From Rhizophagus clarus (lineage: Eukaryota; Glomeromycota; Glomeromycetes; Glomerales; Glomeraceae): a stretch of 64,000 bases of DNA. Each line of letters starts with the position of its first letter. The stretch's first letter is position 1. Positions 39,001 to 56,306 of this stretch are shown piece after piece. The stretch covers positions 1,364,001 to 1,428,000 of the forward strand of contig BLAL01000160.1 of the NCBI GenBank assembly GCA_015698045.1, read 5' to 3'. A program made the translations under genes and the position numbers. The notes below the pieces were generated by a model. It saw nothing but the letters and a program-made list of their open reading frames with translations. It had not been told where the DNA came from and did no database searches.

Positions 39001-39396
39001 TTCCAACACGCAATCACAATTCCATATATTCTTCCACGGAATATTAGCGACGATATCCCCAATTTTTCCGTCCGTTATTACCACTGGCAAGTCTTTGACA
39101 AGATCATTCAAAACCTTTTTCCAATAAACAATATATATTATTATAAATAAAAATAATATTTTACGCACAAAATTTAAAGGTATTAAAAACATAGAAATAA
39201 AAAATACCTCCACATTGAGTTTCAATTCTTTTAGGCGAAGCAACCCTTGGCTAAGCTGAACATCAAGATCAAGATCTATGTCTTCAGCTAAAAATTGACC
39301 CAAGGCTCTCTTAAGCAAGAATTTGAGCAACCTTTTTTGGATCGTTGAAGGAATGTTTACAAAACCCCAACCCGTGAAAGGCCAACCTCTGTACAT
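31049..39396 (-). CDS. ATG2: Autophagy-related lipid-transfer protein ATG2
   Basis: A very large multi-exon gene. Exon 1 (39396 to about 39208) begins MYRGWPFTGWGFVNIPSTIQ, the chorein/VPS13-type N-terminus that inserts into ER membrane, and continues KRALGQFLAEDIDLDLDVQL. A long exon of about 1.9 kb (36720-38600) encodes Ser/Asn-rich stretches between beta-strand repeats. The C-terminal ATG2 domain is clear at 31130-32150 (IRSLVNLGSGVADLILLPIE, YANQPADLNEG, VRAVIRAVPVAVLKPMIGAT). The last exon adds only KYKKR and stops at 31049-31051. ATG2 forms a rod-like groove that moves phospholipids from ER to the growing autophagosome with ATG9 and ATG18. Several middle exon borders are approximate. 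A (TA)n microsatellite sits in one intron. Confidence 0.92.
35969..36001. repeat. (TA)n microsatellite in an ATG2 intron
   Basis: An uninterrupted run of alternating T and A of about 32 bases, next to a poly-A tract. Confidence 0.85.
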
Positions 39397-40167
39397 TTGT
39401 AAATTTCAAAAAGATAATATATAAAAAATAATAAATACAATAAAAATACTAAAAAAAAGTGAAAATGATAATATTTTTACACGAAATAACTAAAAATCTT
39501 TTTAGAACTCTATATTTACTGTGTTTATATAATAACGAATTACAACAACATTCCGTAAAATAGATGTTCTCGTATTTATGCAGGTGATAATGGAACAAAG
39601 AATGAAAGCCAATTATTAGTCAGCACAGACTAGTTTTTATAAAGTTCCCTTCTCGCGCAGTATATTTTCCGTTCCTTGTTATCCGCAGTTAAATGTGTTA
39701 ATAACATAATTGGGAACAATAATTATACCATATGGGGGAAATCTGCGGCAGCCGAAATAGCAATATTTATTGGGATCATCTAAAAATTATATATAAATGT
39801 GCCATAAGTGAGTAAAATACATCAACTCTCAAACATAGAACACTTCCTAAGGAAAAACAAACTCCGTTAGTTATAAAAAATTATAAACACAGTTAAAAGT
39901 CAAAAATTATTTTCACAGAACCTTTTTTTTTTTTATTTTTCGGAAAATATTAAACATTATATAATACAATATTCTTAATTTACTGCATTTGAATTAAATA
40001 AGCAATAGTCAAATAAAAGAATTTGAAAATCAAATGATCCACATTTAAAGATCTACTTTGTACCTGGGAAGATCTTTTCGTCTCTTATTTTTATTTTAAA
40101 ATAAACTATAATTTTGCACAAATAAAAAATAAATTTCTCATAATTATCGTCAAAATGAGTATTGTTA
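39397..40167. other. ATG2 promoter region and cofactor D 3' flank
   Basis: Both neighbours are on the minus strand, so this holds the upstream region of ATG2 and the terminator side of the cofactor D gene. No specific elements identified. Confidence 0.45.
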
Positions 40168-45259
<5,092 letters not shown>

Positions 45260-46613
45260 GATTAAAAATTTTTTATTATAAAACAAAGATTTGATTGTTA
45301 TTGTGTTAGAAAAAATCGCATTAAAAGTATTTATATTTTGATTTGAACAATGATTTGTGTAACTTATCATCATTATCAGTATTAAAAAGATAATCGAATT
45401 AGTATGGAATTAGATATATTTCGATCCAAAAAAATCATGGCAACCAATTTTTTCACAGATCATCGTTTTGCATTTAAACACAATTAACACAAAGAATTTT
45501 TCCAAAAGATTTAATGAAGAATTACGTACAAAATTTTTAGTACACCTTAAATAAAGGAGTTCCACTTTAAAACAAAGCATTTATTAGGAAAAAAAAGAAA
45601 GAACAATAAGTAAAATAAAATAATAAACAATTAAAGGATAACTTTTTACATAACGAATAAGAATCCTTGTCAAAATTCGAAGGTTGTTACATACCCTTAT
45701 TTTTTTTTAAGTTTCATATTGGATTGTTGCACAATTTGGAAAAATCCTTGTAATATATTAGCGGAAATTAAGTTATGAGAATTAAGAGTCATTAAGGCAA
45801 AAGAAAGTGACAAAATTCTTGGATTTATTAATTAAAATGAAACAATGATAAAAACAAAGATATCCTTCTTTAAAGACAAGGTTTTGTATCGAAATTATAA
45901 TGAAGAGAACGCTATCCTGATTGTGAGACATTAAAACGAACGGAGACCAATCTTATCACACTCCAACGGGAATACTTTTCAGTAAACTTGCCATCTTGTT
46001 CTCACTATTAAAGGTAAAAAAGCTTAAAACAAGTAAAACAAGTTCGAAAATTCTATTTATCAAATGGTCTCACTAACATTCCTTATACTGTATTAATCAA
46101 TCTGATACAATCACAATTTGACATTGTTGTGATGTTGTCATAATTACAATATTAACTAGAATTCTTTTTATGGATGTGTCATTAATTGTCGGAGTTTTCT
46201 TTTATTTGAAAGTTGAAACTTTTTTGTTTTTTACTTTTACCAAAATGTAATTCCGGTTTTAACCTTACCTAATTGTTGGTATGACCCCTAAATTACAATG
46301 TTATTAATGAATGATGATCATAACTTAACGTATCAGAGTTCAGAAAATTATTTTTAACAATATAACAATATAACAATCTGAACAATAATAATAATTAATA
46401 TATATTATATATATATAAAAATATACTGTATATCACAAAATTTTATTTGATTGATTCAATGAATGATTTTGTTACATGAAAGTTTCATAGTGTTTAAAAG
46501 TGTTTTGATTTTTTTTTTTTAAAAAAAAAAAAAATAAATGAAAATAAATTAAATTAACTTAAAACTTAATCAATAAGTTTTGTTAGAGAAAAAAAGGGAG
46601 AAATCTCCTGAAT
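45260..46613. other. Intergenic between cofactor D and F-box gene
   Basis: About 1.35 kb, AT-rich, with a TA-rich run near 46400. It contains the presumed cofactor D promoter and the 3' end of the F-box gene. No RNA gene or repeat family could be supported. Confidence 0.45.
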
Positions 46614-48345
46614 TTAGCTTAATAAATTACAAATTAAGTTGCAGTTAAAACCAGCTGCAAAAAATAAATCGGGTTTATTCCGTGGAAATATTTGTGCGTT
46701 ACATGTAACGTTAATTGAAGAGGGAACAACCTCTATCATTAAATCATCATTAATCATTCTTACCTTATGACTACTTTTTGTTAAATGTAATCGTATTTCA
46801 TAAAAAGAATAAAGTTTTGGAGGATTTAAATTATTATTATCATGATGATGACATAATTTGCACTTAAAAATTCTCTTGTTGCGTAATCCACCATGAAGGA
46901 AAGCTCCGCGAACCGTATCAATAGGTGCAGGATGATCTTTTAAATATTTAGCTTCCTCACGAAGTTGAGGAATCAATACATTCATTAAAAATTCATCATC
47001 CCAAAGAATTCTTGGGTCTTGATTCATAAAAGGAGGATTACGAAATGAAGGACACCATGGTAAAAATTTTATCAATGAACTTTCAAAAATTTCATTACAT
47101 TTTATCCTTCTAATTGAATTAAAATTTGAATCGTCTGAATCACTATTAGATTCTGAAGATGAACTCAAATTTCTTTCCATATCAATATCTTCCATTGATT
47201 GATTACTATTTTGTCGTTGTCGAGTTTGTATTTGATCAATTTCAGGTCTTAACAATTCAAAAATTAATTTAATTATATCCATTTGTCGGGTCTGTATCGC
47301 AACATCGATTGCCAAATTTCTCTCAATTTCTTGCCTTTGTAATCTTAAAAGAGTTGCCATTTGTAAATATTCAGGGATTAATTTATTACGAAAACCAATC
47401 CAAGCACGTTTTGTAAAAGGACTAGTAGAAGTTGAACCCATAGCCTTATTATAAGTTAAACATTTATTTACAACTGACATCTTAAATCTTGGAAAACCAT
47501 ATTCATTAGTTTCCCTTCTTATCAGATTATCAATAGTGATAACCCGATCATTTCTTTTCTTAGAATTTTCCATGGTTTTTGACCAATATTCATGTTCATT
47601 TTCCAATTCCCTTTTAATAACTTCTTCCATTTTATGACGACCTTCTTCACGTTTTTGAATTATCCATTCTTGACGGTCTTCAATATTTAATTCATTGAAT
47701 TCATTATAAGCTTTATGAACATCTTGAATCCAATATAGATTTGAAGGACGATGTTTTATACTTTTTTCAGAACCTGATCCAGCAGATCCGGTAATAAAAG
47801 TCAACCCACTAACGATATCAATATCATCAGGGACCGAATTTTGAGAAAATAAATGATATCTAATATGATCCAATCTAATAAAAAAAATATTTAAAATATA
47901 AATAAAAATTGTATATTTAATTAAATAGGAAGGATAAACATAAGATTATTAAAATTAATTACCTTATGGTTCGATCTTCAAGACATTTCTTGCAACAACG
48001 TACGAGAAAAGCCCAATAAATTTTTCTAATTCTTGCTTTTCCACAAAATTGACAACCACGTTCAGAAATAAATTTAACGTATTGAAGTTCGGTCATACCT
48101 TCAGGAGGAGGCATTTGAACGAAAGGTAAAAATGTGATACGAGAATTTTTCCAAATTTCTTTCGTGGTAAAAGAATTAGTAGAACAAAGATAACCATGAA
48201 ACTGTTTACAAACGCGTGCAAGAGACATAAGATCGAGAGGTGGTAAATATTGACAAATGTTTATAAAAATTTCGGGTGGAATTCTCGTCGCAATACTCAT
48301 GACAGATGATTTGGAATTGTGGGGATTGTAAAATTCGTATTCCAT
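46614..48345 (-). CDS. F-box protein with CxxC zinc-like motif
   Basis: Two exons (48345-47963 and 47874-46614) give 547 residues. An F-box lies at about residues 20-60 (RIPPEIFINICQYLPPLDLM), followed by a C-x2-C...CC-x2-C cluster (RGCQFCGKARIRKIYWAF, VRCCKKCLEDRTIR) near residues 95-128. F-boxes bind Skp1 in SCF ubiquitin ligases, and the rest selects the substrate. The C-terminal part is charged, with a helical zone around KKREEGRHKMEEVIKRELEN-like sequence, a Ser/Asp-rich stretch, and a late CKLCHHHD motif in a degenerate zinc-finger-like segment. This architecture is common in large fungal F-box families. The substrate is unknown. Confidence 0.82.
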
Positions 48346-50867
48346 ATTCTTAAGGTAAAAAAAAAAAAAAAATGAATTTTTTTTTTAAAAAAAATTTATT
48401 CGTTTTTTGTTTTATTTATTTATATATATATTTATATAGAAAAATATTTTTTTTTTTTTTTTAATAAAAAAAAAAAAAAAATATTATTCTTTTTTAAAGT
48501 TTTTTTTTTTCTTGACGGGACGGGAAAAAGATTTTAGAAGGGATATTTATATTATTTTTTTTTTTTTTTAATTCTCTTAAGGTCTAAACTTGGAAGATAC
48601 TTTATGATTATTTCCAATAATAAAAAAAAAACGTTATTGTTAAAACAGTTTTAGCACATTTCCGCTAGAACATCGGATCCTCAAATCTAAATTGTTTTTG
48701 AATAAACTTTTTACAATAGAAATGAGAAATTTCATTGTCGGAAAAATTTGAAAAAGTTGATGGTTGTCTTTGTATATTATAAAACCGGTTTTGAAGTACA
48801 AAAACATTGATGTTCATTCTTACTATTGTTATTGAATTTAAACAACGTTTCACCCTTATTTGAATAGGTGATGATCATGTGCATTGGCGTGATGAATTAT
48901 TTCAGATTTAGGAAGTTTAAGTAACTTATTAAGGTATTTTTTAGTTTTCACAACCCAATAAAGTATTTTAGGGGGGAGGGGAGAAAAAACTTTGTTCGTT
49001 TTGTAAAATTATTTTGGATTGAATGGAAAAAAAAAATAACAATGATTTTCCGGTACCACTATTCGAAACCTTTATGAAATAGGTTCCTGGAATTTGTGTT
49101 TTTATTTACACCAATTTGGAATTTTTACATTGATTGAATAGTTTTATGTTTCATTTAAAACAAAGGACGACTTTCTCTTGGATTTTTTATTCTCGTTTTA
49201 AATTTTGTATCAAAAATCCAAAATTTGGACTCGGATACTTGTGTTACTGTGGCAAATATGTTGAGAATTTGGTAATTATATTTCACTAATATGTACATAA
49301 TGTACCAAAATCGAAGTTTTAAACCAATTATGGATACAAGTGGCGGTTGGCTGAAAAAAGTAGGATGAGAGAAAGTTTTGGTTTTTCATTTTTACCTTTT
49401 ATGAATCTTTTAATCGTTTAAATCCATTAATGGACTTAAAATTACCTCAATAATTTTTTCTTTATGGAATGAATAAAGAAATTTTGAGCCCTTCTATGAA
49501 TTTATTATGATATATATATATTATAATAATATATAATATATATTTAATTTATATCTTTATCTTTTATATATATCAATATATATATATATATGATATACGT
49601 GATATATATATATATATGATATGTATTTATATGCAGGAGTTAATTTATTCCCTTGATCACATATCTACTAATATTCCCTACATCCCTTTGTATGATGATG
49701 TGATTACAATAATATGATTTTCATAGTAATACTACATAATGCATAATTATCCTCCATTCAAATGTAGTTTATCTAATTCGGACAATTCCTTAATTTTTTT
49801 TTTTATTCCGAGATTTTTGAAAAAGGTTTAAGGAATTTTTTTAACCGTTTTAACCTTTTTACCATTTAACCTTGATATGGGTTTTATACCAATTAAATTT
49901 TTTTTGATAAAAAAAGGAGTGTAAGGAATTTTTTAATTTTAAATTTGGTAATAAATTACTGTATTATAAGTTATAATAAATACCTCCTTACTTTCTGAAT
50001 TAAAAAGTCCGAATATCTAAACATTTTTATATTAAACAATTCATTGATTTGTATCATAATTTTACCCAATTAAATAGAATTTCATTCCCATTGATTTAAT
50101 CCGATGTATGTGTGTGGAAGAATGTTTAGAGTGTTTGGCTTCACTTACTATTTTCGTTCCTAAATTCCGATTTTAATAATAACAATTGTTAAAAAAATAA
50201 ATATAGTAATAATAATAATTATTCTTAATTATTAATTACTAATTATTAAATTGTTTTTAAATTTTTTTTTTATAGTTAACAAAGTAATTAACTTCATAAT
50301 AAATAAACCCAAATGCGTACTTATTCACACACACACAAAAAAAAGGTGACTTTTTTTCTTTTAATTTAAGTAATCTTATAAATATAATCAAATCTGCAAT
50401 AACATTCGTTCAATTACAAGTAAAGAATGAAAATATAAATCCAATATAAATATTCGAAAAAGAACCAAAAAAACCAGTCACACTAATACCCAATATAAAA
50501 GAAATGTGGTGATGTAATTTTTGTACTTTATGATTTTACAATTGTGTAATTTTGTAATTTTGTAATTTTCTTTCAAATAACCAAGTAACCCTTAACGCTT
50601 TTTTTTTTTTTATTTATTTTAAAATTAATTAATTATTTTATATATATATATATATATAATTTCTTCATGAATAATGATCCACAATGTTCTTTCTTCATTG
50701 ATTACTTTGAAGATGATAAATTTTGTTTACCTGTTTTTAACTTTTGTTAGCTGTCCCATTTTTTTCAATAAATTGAAATTTCTAACAAAAATTTTATATG
50801 TAAGATTGACATATATACATAATGATGACCAACTCATCTCTTTTAAAAGTATCAAATTTGAAATCCC
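48346..50867. other. AT-rich intergenic with homopolymers and microsatellites
   Basis: Upstream of the F-box gene are long poly-A/poly-T runs at about 48358-48570. Further on are (TA)n tracts at about 49500-49630 and 50638-50658 and a short (CA)n at 50328. Nothing protein-coding could be supported across about 2.5 kb. Confidence 0.55.
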
Positions 50868-51875
50868 TCATTTTTCAAAATTCCACGTTGGTTCATCAGA
50901 AACACTTTTCAATAAGGTAACCACTTCCACCACGGTTGAATAATTACTCTCAAATTGAGGAATAAGAGCAAAAGCAAATAACCACCCAATACATGATAAT
51001 GCCATGATATGTATTACTGCACGAGCATAATCAAAATCAAGAATATATAATATAGTATGAAAAATTCGAAGAATTGTATATATGACGGAAAAGCTAAATA
51101 ATGGAATAAATTAAATAAATATATAAAATAAAATAAATATTAATTTATTATATATAATAAACTTAAATTTATGATTAAATTATTCAAACCTTATCCTATA
51201 TGTTGGTGGTACTTTATTTAATGATGCAATAACTACTGCCGTAAAAAATACTACGTAAAAAAAAAAAAATTCAAATTAATTATAGTTTAACATAAAATTC
51301 GATTTTGAAAAGGATATATGTGTATAAAAACTATGAAAATAAAAATGTAATAATTACCAGGAGAATTTTCTAATGCAACTTGATGTGCCGCTACAACTCT
51401 ACCTAATGCGCCTTTTAACATTGATTTATAGAGTCTTGGTTCCTAACATGTAAAAAGGTTGATGATTTTAATAAGCTTGTGAATATGGAAAAAAAAAAAT
51501 ATCCCCTACTCCGACCGCAGCACTTTAATATATATATTTATTTAATAATTAATAAATTTCGATACGAACATTATTATCATATCCATTTTTTAAACCAGCG
51601 GATTGAGCTAAAACACTTAAAGATGCTGTTATTACATATGTCCAAACAAACATAATGCCAATCATAACAAATGGTATGTCTTTTCGTAGAAAAAAGTGAT
51701 GTAAAATAGGAAGAACAAAATCTTCAACAAGTTGTAACTGTTGTATCGCAGCTGTTGCCAAGAAACAAACAGGTGAGAGAAGAATTAAGGCCAAAGTGAC
51801 GTCTCTTGGAGAAAACTTCGTCATATTTGACCTCTTTCTTCTATTCGGTCTAGATATTCCCGTTGATTGTTGCAC
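50868..51875 (-). CDS. MAPEG-family membrane protein
   Basis: Several exons on the minus strand, starting MQQSTGISRPNRRKRSNMTK at 51875; a later Met (near residue 18) is a possible start. Hydrophobic segments occur at about residues 27-45 and 68-90. The conserved core is EPRLYKSMLKGALGRVVAAH, then QVALENSPVFFTAVVIAS, and RFSVIYTIFRILYILDFDYA. The N-x-P-x-F and R-x-x-Y pattern is that of the MAPEG superfamily (microsomal glutathione transferases and relatives), four-helix membrane proteins. It ends SVSDEPTWNFEK with TGA at 50868-50870. The fungal branch is often of unknown substrate, so enzymatic activity is not claimed. Confidence 0.72.
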
Positions 51876-53081
51876 TTTGATTGTTTTAATTTTGAAAGAA
51901 GGAAAGAAAGTTTAGGATTTTACCACAAAAATTTATAAAAAAATAAATAATATAATATAAAATTTGCTCGTAAAAAAAATCAACAAGATTTAATAGAAAT
52001 AATTATTTTAAAGGGTTAAACGGAAAGAAAGTGAGAGGAATATCACTGTGGATGGAAAAAAACAAACAAATCATTTAAAAAAGGATTTAATCATACCACA
52101 AACTTTATATATACTTGGTATGGGAACGCAACTAAAATTAATGCAGCAAGTCATACAAATTTATGCAAGATCTTTCCAGTTTTAGGAAAAGCAATAGAAC
52201 CATATTGTTAGTACCCCAGCAGAAATTATACACGGGTACTTATGCCTTTATATCTTTTAATTCTAGTAATTGAAATAAATCCAAATTGTCAAATATTATC
52301 ATTTGGGGTGTTTATTTAACGTTCTTATCTTTTTCACGCATTATCCGTAAATCATGTGACTGCTAAGCAATAAGCTTTATTTTAAATATTAACTTTTTAT
52401 TGGTTCTTATGGCTTTTGGTTTTTTGGCGGTGATTCTCGTGGCTTAGCCATTTTTTCCGCGTCATAATTATTTTATCTCTAGAAAAATAAATTCCATAAT
52501 ATAAGGTACAGTACTGTACAGAATAACATTTGTGCAGTTACACAAGCTGCATTTAATTAAAGGACATATCACATATTTTTTAGTTTTTTATTGGAATTGG
52601 AACATTAGATATTATGATCTAATTAGATGTGAAATGAAAAATCTTTAACCAAGTAGAAACAAACAAATATTAACTACGACAATGAGCATTTTCTATCTAG
52701 CGGAAATTACAGATATAATGCAATATCGTTCTCTTCAAAAAAAAAATCTTGCTTAGTTAAGTGATTTTATCAAGTTTATCGCATCGTTTTCTTTAATTAC
52801 TGCCGTGTCTTAGGCCCGGCTAGTGCAAGTAAGTCTTAGAACCGTTCCAAAAACTTTAAATTACTATTTACTCTATTAGGCCAAAGAGTAAACATGCATG
52901 TAATAATGGTTAGAATACGCATATTGCTGATCCTCGTGCACTGAAATATGATTGGTGCGAAGACCTTGATAAATTAAATTCAAGAAATGGGGAATTCAAT
53001 TACTTAAATGGAAATCCATAATCAACCTCAAATTCGGTTAAAAAATTCCGAAACAGTAGTGAAATTATCAGCGTAAATTGG
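51876..53081. other. Intergenic, left flank of the inverted-repeat block
   Basis: AT-rich. A short protein-like stretch near 52915-53020 (ADPRALKYDWCEDLDKLNSR in one frame) stops quickly and is not assignable. Nothing else was seen. Confidence 0.4.
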
Positions 53082-53397
53082 GTTAGTTTTTTGTGTTAGT
53101 TTGTGTGTTGTTTTTTTGCATAGCTTTAGCCAGTTTCACTAATAAATGCACAGTTTTTGTCTGATTTGTCTGTTTTTTTGTGTCAGCTTCTTTTGCTAGT
53201 TTTTGTGCTAGTTTTTTTGATAGCTTCTCCAGAAGTGTGTTAATTTTTGGCTAACAATTTTTCTGGAACAATTATTGCATGAGTTCTGCTCAGTTCTACT
53301 CGGTTTTGGTGTTAATTTTTCGTGTTATTATTGTGTTAAAAATTTTATGCTATTATCTGTTATAATTATTATCTGTTAAATGGTTAAACGATTAAAG
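53082..53397 (+). repeat. Left long terminal inverted repeat
   Basis: About 316 bases pairing with 60407-60761 in inverse orientation. Shared landmarks include CTTTAGCCAGTTTCACTAAT (then AAATGCA), TTTTGGTGTTGATTTTT-like sequence and TATAATTATTATCTG. The first half is made of degenerate GTTAGTTTTTGTG-type units. Divergence is considerable, so it is an old structure. Confidence 0.7.
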
Positions 53398-53520
53398 AGA
53401 TCAGTCGGGGACTGCTTGGCTATTTACAAATTTTGATGCTGCGTCTGTTACTTTTGAATAAGAATGTTCCTCTGCTAATTCTTGACCACGATATCTTGGA
53501 TCTAAATAATAAGAAATAAT
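53398..53520 (-). pseudogene. hAT transposase C-terminal scrap
   Basis: A minus-strand stretch of about 35 residues reads YLDPRYRGQELAEEHSYSKV and then TDAASKFVNSQ, resembling the LDPRYRG region of hAT-type transposases. No other hAT domain is present around it. The call rests on this short motif. Confidence 0.35.
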
Positions 53521-54544
53521 AATAGCGTTATGATACATCTTTTCCAACGTCATTCACATTTATTAAATAGAAATATTAAGTTGCATACTTTCATTTTTTA
53601 ATTCTATTAAATCTATAATTCAAAAAAAAAAAATATTATTATATTATGAATACCATTTTAAATAAAATTACAAACCTTTGATAAACTAATGACAAATTAA
53701 ATAGATCACTTTCAAATTCACGCAAAATTTTGTAAATGGTTCTAATAATTGACAACATTAGTCCAAAATCTTTCGTTATTGATAAGTTTAGAATTAAATG
53801 ATGATGGTAATGATTTTCTAATAAAAATCTTCAAAAACAAACATTTAAAATTAATTGTTGCCAATTATGTTAAATCAATTTCCGTGTTTATGATCAATTA
53901 AAATGCTTAATCATAATATAAACCGTCTAACAATAAAATATTTATAACTAAATAATGTAAAGATTAGTGTCACTGTGACATATTGATGTAATTTGTCAAT
54001 GATTGTAAAAATATGAAGCACACACTTATCATTAGACACATCTCAATGAAGTGAATCTAGTAAATCATATTTTATTTTTCTATGATCATTATATATAAAG
54101 TTATTCCATAATAAATTTTTTTCCTTAAAAATGCCTATTTGGGTAATTTTGGGTATACAACAGTTATGTATACCCGTAGAACTCAAAATTTTTCATTAGA
54201 CACTAACGCAGTATTTCGTTTGTCATCTATATCTTTCTGATCTGCATTTGTTAAGAATAGTAAAGCCCAATTTTTCGCTTTAACTTACTGCATGATTTTA
54301 GTATTTGTTACCAACAATTTTAACAATGCCTATGTATATTTAACATATGTTGTTACCATTTTATACTCATCATCGAATAAATCTTGATAGAGACAACATT
54401 AGAAGTGTTGGTTAATTCAAAATCATGTCAATCCATCGACTCATCATAATTTAACATGGATTTCTAATATATCAATCAAACGTCACTGAAGCTTTCAACG
54501 ATTGTAGATGCCTATATGTAAGGTAAGTGAATAAGGAAGTCATA
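53521..54544. other. No gene seen
   Basis: AT-rich interior of the inverted-repeat block, with no open frame or recognised motif on either strand. Confidence 0.45.
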
Positions 54545-56096
54545 CTCCCCTGTCGGAACCAGGTTCACAACTCCCATTGTACTAAGATCTACATGTTTTT
54601 CAACTTCAATCAACTCATCCGTCTTTTAATTGGCAGGCTCAATATGGCCCTTGCGAGAGGTTCTGACAAAGAATTTGAACATATTTTTGTATAATCTTGT
54701 GTTTGACATAGATCATGGTTTTCCCGATATCAATATTATAAAGAGCTCTTTTTAGATTTTCCTCTTTAGTTCCTTTCTTTTCTAGTTCCATCTTTTCTGA
54801 TAATCGCTTTTAAAACGATCGTAGTAAGCAGGCTGACATAATAATATCAAACAATCTCATATTCTTATCAATAATGACTGCATCATTATCATTAAGTAAG
54901 CGTAGTGGAAGGAGAAGTATGTCATGTCTATAATTTGAAATATAATTCCTTATGGGCCTTTCAATCGTTCCAACCAGGTGAAATAAATGTTTGCAGATGG
55001 ATTACACAAAACTCCTCCGATGGATTTTACAAGATCTTTACAGGCTTCTTTGTGTATATCGTGCAAATTGTTGAACTCGTCGATTCCAAGGACCAGGACC
55101 AGTAGAGGATCAAGAACTTGCTCCCTTTGTTTAATAAAGGAAATCCATTTCCATAGGTGGTGTTTATGACGACTAAGTTTGCAAAACCATTACGGTTTTC
55201 TCATCAGATTCGTTGATATAACGCCTAAGCAATCATCAAGAAATCTGCTTTTCCAATTCCAGGTCCACCGGCTAAGATGGGATCAGATGATAGTTTCCAA
55301 AGCTTTTAACGAGCTAAAAAGGTCAATTCGATTTTAGCCAGAGGAGCCAAGAAACATATAATTGAAAAAGATAACAAAGCTAGAAAGACATACACGTCTA
55401 TTACCACGGTTTAAGTGAATTGTTGCATCCACTTGTATACAAAAGAAGCATCGTGTCAGTTAGGTCCTAGGACCAATAATAAGTAAGAGATTTGTTAGAG
55501 ATTTTTTTTTTTTTTTTGACATTGTCCCAGGCTAATACACTCGAAGTTATTTAATTGGGGATACTGTACCTTGCGTAACGCCTCGCGGAGGACCTGCTTT
55601 AACGCGAGAAAGAAATGACGTCAGATCAAAATTGATATTTCGTTTCTTCTTCGAGAGGTAAAACATTGGGAGACAATTACCAGTGGCGATGACATGAATG
55701 TTCTCTGCAAATTCTTCATCTTCACCTTCTTGACTATCAACTCTTTCCAATCTTTAAAATAATTTTTAAACAGCTTATTGAGATTTCATTTTCTTCGCGT
55801 TAAGTTTATTTTTAACATCATCTTCGGTAGAAATATTTTGTTATTACTCATCTTGATATTATTTATTTCCAAAGTTTCAGATCGTCAAGATTATCAACAT
55901 TTTTCATTTCGCAAATATGATCTCTGAGAAGTGCAACTGTGAATTGTTTTAAAGAGAATTTTGTTTTCCAAACACGACGTGAGTGACATTTTAGTTTCGA
56001 TGATTTACTAATAAAAGCGACAAAATATAAAAGTGACAAAGTAAGAAAAAGTAAGAGTTTTTGAGGGTATACAGATATATACCTTTCTGAATGCAT
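54545..56096 (-). pseudogene. Crinkler (CRN)-like effector/NTPase pseudogene
   Basis: Reading the minus strand from 56096, the sequence shows a Crinkler-type ubiquitin-like N-terminus. The first open piece contains ICEMKNVDNLDDLKLWK and a later one contains FAENIHVIA, positions where CRN proteins have LKLWK and EHIHVIV-type motifs. A P-loop follows near 55245-55285 (LAGGPGIGKADFL, Walker A). Then come VVINTTYGNG, LGIDEFNNLHDIHKEA, SIGGVLCNPSANIYF and finally LSTMGVVNLVPTGEY near 54550. These are the conserved blocks of the RHS/NTPase-type CRN proteins abundant in Glomeromycotina. Many frameshifts and stops separate them, so it is clearly dead. In CRN proteins this N-terminus is thought to guide host or nuclear delivery; roles in these fungi are debated. 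Confidence 0.65.
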
Positions 56097-56306
56097 TAGA
56101 GTCTAGACTGACTCTTTAAACGTAATACAGCAAAAAATTATAGATACAATTCATCAGGGTATTTATTAAAAAAAAAAAAAAAATTTAGGTCGTACAAGTG
56201 GTCGTACGATTGACCGTATCCGGCTAAGTGTGGCTTTATGTGGCTTTTTTACTGCAGTAACTAGTATTATTTATAATTGTTATATACTACTGTAAATAAT
56301 CAAATA

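Noticed and set aside
49500..49640. TA-rich region as a possible origin or centromere-like element
   Set aside because: It is explained by simple TA microsatellites common in this genome; no other signal supports a special role.
53082..53397. Region as a tandem-repeat coding gene
   Set aside because: The GTTAGTTTTTGTG-type units are non-coding in all frames and match the right inverted repeat instead.
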